A stretch of DNA of 64,000 nt. It comes from Cellulomonas endophytica. Its GTDB lineage: Bacteria > Actinomycetota > Actinomycetes > Actinomycetales > Cellulomonadaceae. The DNA is taken from positions 1 to 64,000 of the forward strand of contig NZ_RWJX01000014.1 of the NCBI RefSeq assembly GCF_004123805.1, given 5' to 3'. Made by a program: the position numbers and the translations under genes. Below, piece after piece: positions 1 to 8,366 of the stretch; positions within the stretch are counted from its first letter, which is position 1; each line of letters starts with the position of its first letter. The notes below the pieces were generated by a model. It ran no database searches. It saw only the letters and a program-made list of their open reading frames with translations, and was not told where the DNA came from.

Positions 1-2
1 AG

Positions 3-425
3 AACGCCGTCCTGCTCTGCCTCCGTCACCACCACCTCGTCCACGAGGACCACCTGACGATCCGCCGCCTGCCACCGGACCTTGCCGACCCTGCCGACCC
101 TGCCGACCCTGCCGCCGGCCGGCCTCGACGGCGCACCGCCGGGACGACCGGGGACCTCCTGCCCCAGGCCCGGTACGAGTTCCGCGGGCCCGACGGAGCT
201 GCCGTCGGGCGCGCTCCCGGCACCACACCCGGCTACGCACCGCCGCCCCAGGCGGCACCCTCGTGCGGCTCGAACTCGGCGACCCCTGCCGATCGCGGCC
301 TCCGCGCGGGCTCGCGATGGAGCGCGACCTCGGGCGCGACCTCGGGCAGCGGAACGGGAGCCGGGGGCCTGCAGGACAGAGAGCTCCGACACGCCGGCGA
401 CGGGACCTACGCGCTCTTCGCATGA
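3..425 (+). CDS. HNH endonuclease, C-terminal part (partial at left edge)
   Basis: An open frame enters from the left edge and ends at TGA 423-425 (140 visible residues). Near its start it reads LLCLRHHHLVHE, the last helix of an HNH nuclease fold with the metal-binding histidines. This is how the DUF222/13E12-type HNH proteins common in actinobacteria end. The rest is a low-complexity tail (a DPADPADPA run, then YEFRGPDGA), also usual at the C-terminus of that family. The N-terminal DUF222 part lies outside the window, so the family assignment rests on the HNH end alone. These genes are multicopy and often linked to repeats or mobile DNA; no function in the cell is established for most of them. 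Confidence 0.72.
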   Translation, partial: NAVLLCLRHHHLVHEDHLTIRRLPPDLADPADPADPAAGRPRRRTAGTTGDLLPQARYEFRGPDGAAVGRAPGTTPGYAPPPQAAPSCGSNSATPADRGLRAGSRWSATSGATSGSGTGAGGLQDRELRHAGDGTYALFA

Positions 426-550
426 GCAGCGGAGGCGGGCAGCGGCGGTCGAGGCTGTTCGCCGCACCTCGACGGCGCGGTGGCGGACCGAGGGCGAGGG
501 GCGACCTCGGCGTGGTCGCGGATCGAGGTCGACGGCGACGAGCGGCCATG

Positions 551-610
551 GCGCGGTGGCGCGGTGGCGCGGTGGCGCGGTGGCGCGGTGGCGCGGTGGC
601 GCGGTGGCGC
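551..610. repeat. Octanucleotide tandem repeat, 7.5 copies of GCGCGGTG
   Basis: Seven exact head-to-tail copies of GCGCGGTG run from 551 to 606 and a half copy continues to 610. The unit is not a multiple of three, so copy-number change would shift any frame read through it. I see no convincing gene across it: the flanking stretch from 426 to 699 shows only open frames typical of shadow frames in G+C-rich DNA. Confidence 0.9.
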
Positions 611-699
611 GAGCGATCGTCGGCGGCCCGTGCCTCGGCGACCGGACGTGGGCGCCGAGCCTCGCGCCACGCCCTTCGGCCGGGACCTCCTCGAGTCGG

Positions 700-900
700 C
701 TAGAACCACCGGCTGCGGCGGAGGGCTCGTCGTTCGGGGCCGAACCCGACCACGACGGCCACCGCCCCCGCGGCGAGGCCCAGGAGACCCAGGGCCAGGA
801 GCAGCGCGTCGAAGCCGTGGAGGGCGATGAGCACGAGGACCCCGACGAACATCGCCGCGAAGAAGGCGGCGAGCACGACGGCCGCGGTGCGGGAGGACAT
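700..900 (-). CDS. Small two-helix membrane protein, unknown function
   Basis: This is a 66-residue protein starting at ATG 900. The frame is open further upstream, but the hydrophobic protein begins sensibly at MSSRTAAVVLAAFF and the upstream extension is arginine-rich with no domain character. Two transmembrane helices are visible (about residues 6-25 and 30-48), separated by a short LHGFD turn. A basic tail (ERRALRRSRWF) follows, predicting both ends in the cytoplasm. No family is recognised. It stands alone between the octamer-repeat region and the next minus-strand gene, with about 240 bases before that gene. Confidence 0.55.
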   Translation of the reverse strand: MSSRTAAVVLAAFFAAMFVGVLVLIALHGFDALLLALGLLGLAAGAVAVVVGFGPERRALRRSRWF

Positions 901-1139
901 GAGCAGCACCCTGCCAGCGCCGGCCGGTGAGCGCCGGACGGTCCGTCGGCCCGCCGTGAGCAGCGGCGCCGCGGCACCCTCTCGCAGCAGGGCGACGACC
1001 CTCCTCGGTGCGGTGCCACTGCAGGCGCGCGGGACGCTCCGCGTCACCGGCACGGCTCCGGGCGTGGCCCGCCTCGAGGCGGGGGCCGGCACCCGGTGGG
1101 GTGGCCCGCGAGTGCGGGCCGGCCCGGGTGCGGGGGCCT

Positions 1140-1502
1140 TCAGGGGCGGGGGCTGGCCGTGGGCGAGGCGGCGTCGGCGAGGCCGAGCTCGATGGTGAGC
1201 ATGATGCTCGAGCCCGCGCGTCGGGTGGTCACCTGCCGCACGACGTCGACGGCGTCACGGAGGGCCGGGACCACCTCGGCGCAGACGGGGTCGGAGGCCT
1301 CGAGCGCCATGACGGCCCGGCGGACGCCCTCGCGCCGCAGGGCGCGCAGCGCCTCGGGCAGCACCGTCCCCAGGTCGGGCGAGCGCAGGCCCGGCCGGAC
1401 GCCGAGGTCGACGAACGCCTCGTGCGGGCTGTGGTGGATGGTCCTGACCTCGACGTCGGCCAGGACCTCGGCCCGGTCGAGCACGGTCCCGTCGTACGGC
1501 AT
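1140..1502 (-). CDS. Hypothetical protein, 120 residues
   Basis: The start at ATG 1502 is well supported: a GAGGAGG ribosome-binding site lies 8 nt upstream on the minus strand. The frame stays open further upstream, but that stretch has no such signal. The soluble protein (begins MPYDGTVLDRAEVLADVEV) mixes predicted strands and helices and contains no cysteine-rich, transmembrane or nucleotide-binding motif I can name. A divergent small gene starts at 1750, and the roughly 250 bases between them should hold both promoters. I do not recognise the family. Confidence 0.6.
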   Translation of the reverse strand: MPYDGTVLDRAEVLADVEVRTIHHSPHEAFVDLGVRPGLRSPDLGTVLPEALRALRREGVRRAVMALEASDPVCAEVVPALRDAVDVVRQVTTRRAGSSIMLTIELGLADAASPTASPRP

Positions 1503-1749
1503 GACGATCGCCTCCTCGCGTCGCACCCGGTCCGCCCTGACCGGCTCCACCAGGGTCCACCCCGTGCCGCGGGCGACCGGGGACCAAGGTCCTGCGGGGT
1601 CGCTGTGCCCGCGCTGAGCCGGCAGCAGCGGTCGGGTGCGCGGCGCCGGGCGCCGGGCCGCACCATCGAGACGGAGGACGACGAGGCCGTCGCCCGCCCC
1701 CGGCCGGGCCCACCCGGTCGCGCCGACACGATCGGTCGAGGAGCGCTCC

Positions 1750-1944
1750 ATGAACGTCCGTCGCGTACCCGTCATGGCCACCGAAGTGCTCGTGCAGTAC
1801 CTGGGCCCGGCCCAGGTCGGCGATCCCCTCAGCCCCCACCGGACGCCGAGCGAGGTCGAGGAGGGCCGCGTCGCCGACCTCCAGACCCGCTACGAGCGCG
1901 TCGTCGGGCCGGACGGGGTCGCGTACCTCGTCGAGCGCCCCTGA
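1750..1944 (+). CDS. Hypothetical small protein, 64 residues
   Basis: The start at ATG 1750 is chosen because GAGGAG lies 6 nt upstream. The longer open frame starting at 1636 has no ribosome-binding site. The protein (MNVRRVPVMATEVLVQYLGP..., ending YLVERP) is soluble and has no known motif. Its C-terminal phrase GPDGVAYLVERP looks like a short beta-hairpin. It is transcribed divergently from the 120-residue gene at 1140-1502 and converges on the sugar-locus genes, from which the terminator at 2018-2053 separates it. Confidence 0.5.
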   Translation: MNVRRVPVMATEVLVQYLGPAQVGDPLSPHRTPSEVEEGRVADLQTRYERVVGPDGVAYLVERP

Positions 1945-2017
1945 TCCGCGGAGGCGACGCGACGGGCGCCGGCCCCGCTCGACGGGCCGACCGGGCCCGG
2001 CACGGCGCCGCACGAGG

Positions 2018-2053
2018 ACGGCGGCCGTCCCCACCCAGGGGGACGGCCGCCGT
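2018..2053. terminator. Bidirectional hairpin terminator
   Basis: A perfect 15-bp stem (2018-2032 pairing with 2039-2053) closes a 6-nt loop between two convergent genes that stop at 1944 and 2062. There is no T-tract on either side, as is common for high-G+C actinobacterial terminators. Confidence 0.75.
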
Positions 2054-2061
2054 GCGCGGGC

Positions 2062-3066
2062 TCAGCGGGTGCTGAAGGCGGCGTCGAAGGCGGCCGTCGG
2101 CGGGTCGAAGGCCAGGCGGCGCACGAACTCCAGCGCCTCCGGTGCCCCGACGAGCCGGTCCATGCCGGCGTCCTCCCACTCCACGGAGATCGGGCCGTCG
2201 TAGCCGATCGTGTTGAGCATGCGGAAGCAGTCCTCCCACGGCACGTCCCCGTGGCCGGTGGAGACGAAGTCCCACCCGCGCCGCGGGTCGGCCCAGGGCA
2301 GGTGCGAGCCCATGCGGCCGTTGCGGCCGTTGCCCACCCGGCGCTTCGCGTCCTTGCAGTCCACGTGGTAGATCCGGTCCTTGAAGTCCCAGAGGAACCC
2401 GACCGGGTCCAGGTCCTGCCACACGAAGTGGCTGGGGTCCCAGTTGAGACCGAAGGCCTCCCGGTGCCCGATGGCCTCCATCGCCGCGACGGTCGTCCAG
2501 TAGTCGTAGGCGATCTCGCTCGGGTGGACCTCGTGCGCGAACCGCACGCCGACCTCGTCGAAGACGTCGAGGATCGGGTTCCAGCGGTCGGCGAAGTCGC
2601 GGTACCCCGCCGCGACGAGCTCCTCCGACGCAGGCGGGAACATCGCCACGTACTTCCAGATCGACGAGCCCGTGAAGCCCACGACGGTCTTCACCCCGAG
2701 GCGGGCCGCGGTGCGGGCGGTCAGCTTCATCTCCTCGGCGGCCCGCTGCCGGACGCCCTCGGGGTCCCCGTCACCCCAGACGACGTCCGGGAGCATGTCC
2801 CGGTGACGCTGGTCGATGGGGTCGTCGCAGACCGCCTGCCCCTTGAGGTGGTTGGAGATCGCGAACAGCTGCAGGCCGTGCTTCTCCAGCACGTCGAGCC
2901 GGTCCTGGATGTAGGCGTCGTCCTCGGCACCGCGCCAGACGTCGAGGTGGTCCCCCCAGCAGGCCACCTCGAGCCCGTCGTAGCCCCACTCGGACGCCAG
3001 CCGTGCGACCTCCTCGAACGGCAGGTCGGCCCACTGGCCCGTGAACAGCGTCACCGGTCGTGCCAC
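2062..3066 (-). CDS. Sugar phosphate isomerase/epimerase family TIM-barrel protein
   Basis: This is a 334-residue member of the xylose-isomerase-like TIM-barrel (AP-endonuclease family 2) superfamily. Putative divalent-metal ligands are visible in the expected order: the glutamate in AHEVHPSE (about residue 178), the D and H in NWDPSHF, the H and D in YHVDCKDAK, and the glutamate in SVEWEDAG. Such enzymes isomerise, epimerise or cleave keto-sugars. It is the last gene of the minus-strand sugar operon, one base after the Gfo/Idh/MocA gene, a pairing typical of inositol, keto-glycoside or rare-sugar catabolism. It probably acts on the product of the oxidoreductase in the cytoplasm. The substrate cannot be read from the sequence. 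Confidence 0.88.
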   Translation of the reverse strand: MARPVTLFTGQWADLPFEEVARLASEWGYDGLEVACWGDHLDVWRGAEDDAYIQDRLDVLEKHGLQLFAISNHLKGQAVCDDPIDQRHRDMLPDVVWGDGDPEGVRQRAAEEMKLTARTAARLGVKTVVGFTGSSIWKYVAMFPPASEELVAAGYRDFADRWNPILDVFDEVGVRFAHEVHPSEIAYDYWTTVAAMEAIGHREAFGLNWDPSHFVWQDLDPVGFLWDFKDRIYHVDCKDAKRRVGNGRNGRMGSHLPWADPRRGWDFVSTGHGDVPWEDCFRMLNTIGYDGPISVEWEDAGMDRLVGAPEALEFVRRLAFDPPTAAFDAAFSTR

Positions 3067-3067
3067 G

Positions 3068-4354
3068 TCATGCGCTCCTCTCGTCGATGGTCCCGGCGGC
3101 GTCCCCGTCGGTCGTCGGGCCGCTCGGTCCGCTCGTCGTCCCGGGAGCCGGTGCCCGGTGGGCCGCTCCCCCGTCGACCGGCGTCCACGTGCTGCCCGCC
3201 GCGGCGCTGCGCTCGACGGCGTCGAGCACCCGCTGCACCTGCAGGCCGTCGTCGAACGAGGGCTCGGGCTGCGTGCCGTCGGCCAGCGCCCGGACGAGGT
3301 CGACGGCCTGGTGCACGAACCCGTGCTCGTAGCCCAGCCCGTGGCCGGCCGGCCACCAGGCGCCCACGTACGGGTGGTCGGGCTCCGTGACGACGATCCG
3401 CCGGAAGCCCGCGGTGCGGCCGGGCTCCGTCGCGTCGAACAGGTGCAGGACGTTCATGTCCTCGAAGTCGAACGCGATCGACCCCGCGGTGCCGTTGACC
3501 TCGAGCCGGATGGCGTTCTTGCGTCCCCACGCCATGCGGGTGGCCTCGAAGGTGGCGATCCCGCCGCCCGTCAGGCGGGCGAGGAAGGCGGTGGCGTCGT
3601 CGACGGTCACCGGGCCCGTGCCCGCCCCGCCCACGCCGTGCAGCGCCGACCCGCCCTCGGCCGGGTGCGGCCGCTCGTGCACGAACGTCTCCAGCAGGCC
3701 GCTGACGCCGGTCAGCCGCTGCCCGGTGACGAACTGCGCGAGGTCCACGGCGTGCGCGCCGATGTCCCCCAGCGCGCCCGACCCGGCCTTCTCCTTGTCC
3801 AGCCGCCAGCTCAGCGGGGCGGAGGGGTCGGCCAGCCAGTCCTGCAGGTACTGCGCGCGCACCTGCCGGACCTCGCCGATCCGCCCCTCCGCGACGAGCT
3901 GCCGCGCGAGGGCCACGGCCGGCACGCGCCGGTAGGTGAAGCCGACCATCGCCAGCACCCCGTGGGCGGCTGCGCGCCGCGCGGCGGCGGCCATCTCCTC
4001 CGCCTCCGCGACCGTGTTCGCCAGCGGCTTCTCGCACAGGACGTGCTTGCCGGCCTCCAGCGCCGCGACGGCGATCTCGGCGTGGGTGTCCCCCGGCGTG
4101 CACACGTCGACGAGATGCACGTCGTCACGGTCGAGGAGCCGGCGCCAGTCCGTCTCCCACCCCTCCCAGCCGAGCCGCTCGGCGGCGGCCCGGGCCGCCT
4201 CGGCGCGGCGCCCGGCGAGGACGACCATCCGCGGGGTGCGCGGCAGGTCGAAGAACCGCGGCGCCACGCGCCAGGCCTGGGAGTGCGCGGCGCCCATGAA
4301 GGCGTGGCCCACCATCCCGATCCCGAGGTCCGCCCCCGGTCCGGTCTCGCTCAT
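3068..4354 (-). CDS. Gfo/Idh/MocA family NAD(P)-dependent sugar oxidoreductase
   Basis: The protein is 428 residues, starting at ATG 4354 behind a GAGAGGGG site. The N-terminal Rossmann fold begins [18 protein letters not shown], a variant of the GxGxxG dinucleotide motif. The family signature EKPLAN, with its catalytic lysine, lies near residue 110. A conserved histidine follows in the substrate domain ([12 protein letters not shown]). Members oxidise a sugar or polyol hydroxyl, often to a 3-keto sugar. The last 40 residues are a Pro/Thr/Gly-rich tail absent from compact family members. Position between the TIM-barrel isomerase and the importer says it acts on the imported sugar. ThuB-like 3-keto-disaccharide formation is one option, given the ThuA-like gene at 9661-10323. 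Confidence 0.88.
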   Translation of the reverse strand: MSETGPGADLGIGMVGHAFMGAAHSQAWRVAPRFFDLPRTPRMVVLAGRRAEAARAAAERLGWEGWETDWRRLLDRDDVHLVDVCTPGDTHAEIAVAALEAGKHVLCEKPLANTVAEAEEMAAAARRAAAHGVLAMVGFTYRRVPAVALARQLVAEGRIGEVRQVRAQYLQDWLADPSAPLSWRLDKEKAGSGALGDIGAHAVDLAQFVTGQRLTGVSGLLETFVHERPHPAEGGSALHGVGGAGTGPVTVDDATAFLARLTGGGIATFEATRMAWGRKNAIRLEVNGTAGSIAFDFEDMNVLHLFDATEPGRTAGFRRIVVTEPDHPYVGAWWPAGHGLGYEHGFVHQAVDLVRALADGTQPEPSFDDGLQVQRVLDAVERSAAAGSTWTPVDGGAAHRAPAPGTTSGPSGPTTDGDAAGTIDERSA

Positions 4355-4380
4355 CGCTGCCCCTCTCGTGCGGCCGCGGC

Positions 4381-5478
4381 TCAGGACTCGAAGGCCGACG
4401 GCAGGTACTTGTCCACGTTGTCCGCCGTCACGACGGGCGCGAACAGCTGGATCTCGCGGGGCACCTCGACCTCGACGAGGTCGCCGAGCGCCTTCTCCTG
4501 GACGAGCAGGCGCGCGAGGCGGATGCCGTCGGCGGCCTGCGTGGACGGGTAGACGACGGTCGCCTGGAGGACGGAGTCGCCGGCCTGGATCTGCTCCATG
4601 ACCTGCTGCGAGCCGGCGCCGCCGACCATGATGAACTCGTCGCGCCCGGCCTCCTCGATGGCGGCGAGGACGCCGACGCCCTGGTCGTCGTCGTGGTTCC
4701 ACAGGGCGTCGATCTGCGGCGCGGCCTGCAGGAGGTTCGCGGCGGCGGCCTGCCCGCCCTGGACGGTGAAGTCCGCGGCGACGCGGTTGGCGACCTCGAG
4801 GCCGCAGTCGCCCAGGGCGTCGGCGAAGCCCTGGCTGCGGTCCTGGGTCAGCGGCAGCGAGTCGATGCCGGCGATCTCCGCGACGACGGCGTCGGGCTGG
4901 TCGCCGAGCTGCTCGCAGACGTAGGTGCCGGCCGAGACGCCCATGCCGTAGTTGTCGCCGAGGATCGTCGTGCGGGCGGCGAAGGGGCTGGAGAACTCGC
5001 GGTCGACGTTGACGACCGTGATGCCGGCCTCCATCGCCTCCGTGGCGACCTCGGTGAGCGCGGCGCCGTCGAAGGGCAGCAGCACGATGGCGTCGACGCC
5101 GTCGTTGATGAACTGCTCGATCTGCGAGATCTGGACGTTGACGTCGTTCGTGCCCTCCGCGACGCGGAGCTCGACGTCCTCGTACTTGTCGGCCTCCGCG
5201 ATGGCGCCGGTGGTGATGGCACCCATCCAGCCGTGGTCGGCGGCGGGGGCCGAGAAGCCGATGACGACGGTGTCGCCGGGCTCGTCGTTGGCGACGGCGG
5301 GCTGCGCCGGCGCCTGCTGGCCGGTGCCCGTCTCCTCCTCGGCGACGGGGGTGTTCGACGTGCAGGCGGCCAGGAGGCCGACGGCGACGAGCGCGGTGCC
5401 GGCGACGACGACCGGACGGCGGCGGGCGGGGCGGGCGGCGGTGCGGGCGGCGGTGCGGGCGGTGGTGCGAGCGGACAT
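4381..5478 (-). CDS. Ribose-type sugar ABC transporter substrate-binding lipoprotein
   Basis: This is a 365-residue periplasmic-binding-protein family 4 (RbsB-like) lipoprotein. The start at ATG 5478 has a near-perfect AAGGAGG site. A basic n-region rich in Thr-Ala-Arg repeats precedes a hydrophobic core and the lipobox LLAAC (Cys about residue 39). The mature part starts TVVIGFSAPAADHGWMG and contains the family phrases DAIVLLPFDG and VNVDREF, which contribute to the sugar pocket. It is the binding component for the permease and ATPase encoded just upstream. A gap of 143 bases with imperfect 12-bp GGGCCGCTGTGC-like repeats lies between it and the permease gene and could allow a higher level of this transcript. 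The ligand is unknown. Confidence 0.92.
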   Translation of the reverse strand: MSARTTARTAARTAARPARRRPVVVAGTALVAVGLLAACTSNTPVAEEETGTGQQAPAQPAVANDEPGDTVVIGFSAPAADHGWMGAITTGAIAEADKYEDVELRVAEGTNDVNVQISQIEQFINDGVDAIVLLPFDGAALTEVATEAMEAGITVVNVDREFSSPFAARTTILGDNYGMGVSAGTYVCEQLGDQPDAVVAEIAGIDSLPLTQDRSQGFADALGDCGLEVANRVAADFTVQGGQAAAANLLQAAPQIDALWNHDDDQGVGVLAAIEEAGRDEFIMVGGAGSQQVMEQIQAGDSVLQATVVYPSTQAADGIRLARLLVQEKALGDLVEVEVPREIQLFAPVVTADNVDKYLPSAFES

Positions 5479-5621
5479 GGGAATCCTCCTTGACTCCGGG
5501 CGGTGCGGGACGGGTGGTGCGGACGTGGGTGGGACGGACGGGCGACGAGGGGTGGGGCGCTGCGTGGGCCGCTGTGCGGGCCGCTGTGTGTGCCGCCGCG
5601 TGGGCCGCAGGGGGCGCGCGG

Positions 5622-6710
5622 CTACGTGCGGGCCCTCGGGGTGCGGGTCGCCAGCCGCTGCTGGAGCAGGACGGCGACGACGATGATGAGCCCCTTGGCC
5701 ACGGACTGGGCCGAGGTCGACAGGTTGTTCTGGATGAAGATGTTCGTGAGCGTCGTGAAGATGAGGACGCCGAGCACCGTGCCGACGATGGTGCCGCGGC
5801 CGCCGGCCAGCAGCGTGCCGCCGACGACGACCATCGCGATCGCGTCGAGCTCGTAGAGGGAGCCGTTGGTGGAGGACCCGGACGTGGTCCGCGCCAGCAT
5901 CATCACTCCGGCGATCCCCGCGGTGAGGCCGGAGAGCGCGTACAGGTAGAGGGTGTGGCGCCGGACGCGGATGCCCGCCAGGCGGGCCGCCTCCGGGTTG
6001 CCGCCGACCGCCACCGTGCGCCGGCCGAAGGTGGTCCGGTTGAGCAGGAACCAGCCGGCGACGGCCACGGCGGCGAACAGCCAGATGGACACGGAGACCC
6101 CGAGCAGCTCGGCACGGAAGGTGTCGAGGAAGGAGTCGACCTCCACGATCTGGGTCCGGCGGTTCGCGATGATCTCCGCGATGCCCCGGGCGGCGACGAG
6201 CATCGCGAGGGTGGCGATGAACGCGACGACCTTCCCGTAGGCGATGAGCGCGCCGTTGATGACGCCGCACACCACCCCCACCGCCAGCGCGGTGAACACC
6301 ATGACGATCCAGTGGAAGCTCTCGGTCATCGCCTGCGTGGCCAGGGTCGAGGCCCACACGGACGCCAGACCCAGGACGGATCCCACGGACAGGTCGATGC
6401 CGCCGCCGGTGATGACGAAGGTCATGCCCACGGCGAGCACGCCGTAGATGGCGGCCAGGCGCAGGATCGTCATGACGTTGTCGAGGGACGCGAACCGGTC
6501 CCCCGCGGTCACGACGCCGACGACGCCGAGCGCCACGAGGGCGATGACGAGGCCGAGGTTGCGGCCGAGGCCGCCGCCGGGCAGCCCCCGGCGCCCGGGG
6601 GCGGCGACGTGCCCGGCGCCCCCGGCGCCCCGCTCGAGCGGGGCGGGCCGATCCGGGTCGGGCGGCACGCCGCCGGCCGTCGCCAGCGACGGCGGGAGGG
6701 ACTCGCTCAC
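5622..6710 (-). CDS. Ribose-type sugar ABC transporter permease
   Basis: The protein is 362 residues, starting at GTG 6710, which shares a GTGA overlap with the stop of the ATPase gene (translational coupling). GGAAGGA lies upstream. After a roughly 45-residue proline/glycine-rich cytoplasmic lead come about eight to ten hydrophobic segments with RbsC-family marks: VITGGGIDLSVGSVLGLASV and GRRTVAVGGNPEAARLAGI (the EAA-like loop that contacts the ATPase). It forms the membrane channel of the importer. The order ATPase, permease, binding protein is normal for CUT2 systems. Confidence 0.93.
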   Translation of the reverse strand: MSESLPPSLATAGGVPPDPDRPAPLERGAGGAGHVAAPGRRGLPGGGLGRNLGLVIALVALGVVGVVTAGDRFASLDNVMTILRLAAIYGVLAVGMTFVITGGGIDLSVGSVLGLASVWASTLATQAMTESFHWIVMVFTALAVGVVCGVINGALIAYGKVVAFIATLAMLVAARGIAEIIANRRTQIVEVDSFLDTFRAELLGVSVSIWLFAAVAVAGWFLLNRTTFGRRTVAVGGNPEAARLAGIRVRRHTLYLYALSGLTAGIAGVMMLARTTSGSSTNGSLYELDAIAMVVVGGTLLAGGRGTIVGTVLGVLIFTTLTNIFIQNNLSTSAQSVAKGLIIVVAVLLQQRLATRTPRART

Positions 6711-8263
6711 GCGGCACTTCCTTCCATGACGAGGTCGAGGACCCGGTGCTCGTCGATCTCGTCCGACGGACCGGTGTGCAGGACGCGCCCCTCGGCGACG
6801 ACGAGCACGCGGTGGGAGAGACCGAGGACCTCCTCGATCTCGCTGGACACGACGACCACCGCGTTGCCGGCCTCGGCGAGCGCGTGGACGAGCGCGTAGA
6901 TCTCGGCGCGGGCCCCGACGTCGACGCCGCGGGTGGGCTCGTCGAGCAGGAGGACGCGGCAGCCGTGCACGAGCCAGCGGGCGAGCATCGCCTTCTGCTG
7001 GTTGCCGCCGGACAGGGTCCGGATGGGCCGGTCGGGGTCGGAGGGGCGCAGCTCGAGCGCCGCGATCTGCTCGGCGGCGGCCCGGCGCTCGCCCCTCTCG
7101 TCGAGCACGGGGCCCGCCGCGAAGCGGGAGAAGGTCGACAGGGTGACGTTGCGGTAGACGGGCTCGTCGAGCAGCAGCCCCTGGCTCTTGCGCTCCTCCG
7201 GCGCCAGGCCGATCCCCGCCGAGACCGCCGCGGGCACGGAGCCCGGCCGCAGGGTCCGCCCGCCCACGCGCACCGACCCGGAGGTCGCGCGCCGGGCGCC
7301 GAAGACCGTCTCGAGGATCTCGGAGCGGCCGGACCCGACGAGGCCCGCGAGCCCGACGACCTCGCCGGCGCGCACCGTGAAGGACACGTCGGAGAAGGAG
7401 CCGCGCAGGCCGAGGCCCTCGACCTGGAGGACCTCCTCCGCGCCGGCCGCCACGGGCGTGCGCGCCGGGAAGACCTGGTCGACGGCCCGGCCCGTCATGA
7501 GCCGGATGAGCTCGCGCGTCGGGGTGTCGGCGACGGCGAGGTTCTCCGCGACCGTCCGCCCGTCCTTGAGGACGGTGATCCGGTCCCCGATCTGGCGGAT
7601 CTCCTCGAGGCGGTGCGAGATGTAGAGGACGGCCACGCCCGCGGCGGTGAGGCCGCGGACCACGCGGAAGAGGTTGGCGACCTCCTCCGAGTCCAGGACC
7701 GCGGACGGCTCGTCCATGATGATGAGGCGGGCGTCGTGCGAGAGGGCGCGGGCCATGCTGACCACCTGCTTGCCGGCCGCGGAGAGCTCGCCGACCTCCT
7801 TCTGCGGGGAGATGTCGGCGTGGCCGAGCCGCGCGAGCACCTCCGCCACGCGTCGCCGCACCGTGCGGCGCTGGGTGACCCCCGCCGTCGCGAGCTCGTG
7901 CCCGAGGTAGACGTTCTCGGCGACGGTGAGGCCGTCGACGACGTCGAGCTCCTGGTACATCGTGGCGATGCCGGCGCGCAGCGCCGCGACCGGCGAGGTG
8001 AGGGTGAGCGGCTCGCCCGCCCACGTGATCTCCCCCGAGTCGGGGCGGTGGGCACCCGCGAGGACCTTGATGAGCGTGGACTTGCCCGCGCCGTTCTGGC
8101 CGAGCAGGCAGTGGACCTCGCCGGGGCGGACCTCGAGGTCCACGCCGTCGAGCGCCTTCGCGCCGGGGAAGTGCTTCACGATGCCCCGCATGACCAGCAG
8201 GGGTGCTCCGTCGCGGCCCCCCGGAGGGCGGGCGCCGTCGCCGTTCTGGACGTCTTCGACCAT
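6707..8263 (-). CDS. Sugar ABC transporter ATP-binding protein, two NBDs (RbsA/MglA-like)
   Basis: This 518-residue protein has two nucleotide-binding domains fused in tandem, as in all CUT2 ATPases. NBD1 has Walker A GQNGAGKST (about residue 55), a family-typical degenerate signature (ELSAAGKQ) and Walker B LIIMDEPSA. NBD2 has the usual degenerate Walker A (GLVGSGRSE), an intact signature LSGGNQQK and Walker B VLLLDEPTRGVD. It powers import of the sugar bound by the lipoprotein at 4381-5478. It is the first gene of the operon. No ribosome-binding site precedes ATG 8263; instead a promoter ends 6 nt before it, so translation is probably leaderless. Confidence 0.93.
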   Translation of the reverse strand: MVEDVQNGDGARPPGGRDGAPLLVMRGIVKHFPGAKALDGVDLEVRPGEVHCLLGQNGAGKSTLIKVLAGAHRPDSGEITWAGEPLTLTSPVAALRAGIATMYQELDVVDGLTVAENVYLGHELATAGVTQRRTVRRRVAEVLARLGHADISPQKEVGELSAAGKQVVSMARALSHDARLIIMDEPSAVLDSEEVANLFRVVRGLTAAGVAVLYISHRLEEIRQIGDRITVLKDGRTVAENLAVADTPTRELIRLMTGRAVDQVFPARTPVAAGAEEVLQVEGLGLRGSFSDVSFTVRAGEVVGLAGLVGSGRSEILETVFGARRATSGSVRVGGRTLRPGSVPAAVSAGIGLAPEERKSQGLLLDEPVYRNVTLSTFSRFAAGPVLDERGERRAAAEQIAALELRPSDPDRPIRTLSGGNQQKAMLARWLVHGCRVLLLDEPTRGVDVGARAEIYALVHALAEAGNAVVVVSSEIEEVLGLSHRVLVVAEGRVLHTGPSDEIDEHRVLDLVMEGSAA

Positions 8264-8269
8264 GCGAGG

Positions 8270-8297
8270 AACGTACCGGGCTTCTGCCCGCTGTCAA
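8270..8297 (-). promoter_or_regulatory. Leaderless promoter of the sugar ABC operon
   Basis: On the minus strand a consensus -35 TTGACA (8297-8292) is followed after 16 bp by TACGTT (8275-8270). Transcription should then start at or next to ATG 8263. The absence of a Shine-Dalgarno sequence agrees. Because the -35 is perfect, strong repression by the divergent ROK regulator is plausible. Confidence 0.75.
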
Positions 8298-8308
8298 GCA
8301 AAAGTCGC

Positions 8309-8320
8309 GACCTCGAGGTC
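8309..8320. promoter_or_regulatory. Palindromic candidate operator between sugar operon and ROK gene
   Basis: A perfect 12-bp palindrome GACCTCGAGGTC sits in the 103-bp divergent intergenic region, 12 bp upstream of the operon's -35 box. It is a reasonable ROK-repressor or co-regulator site, but nothing in the sequence proves that. Confidence 0.45.
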
Positions 8321-8366
8321 ACGGTTAGCACCGCGCTCACCCGAAGGGCTGTGCTTCACTGCTGCC

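Noticed and set aside
426..699. A gene running through the octamer repeat (open frames on both strands)
   Set aside because: None has a ribosome-binding site, a leaderless -10 or a recognisable fold; translated repeats give only Ala/Arg/Trp/Gly runs.
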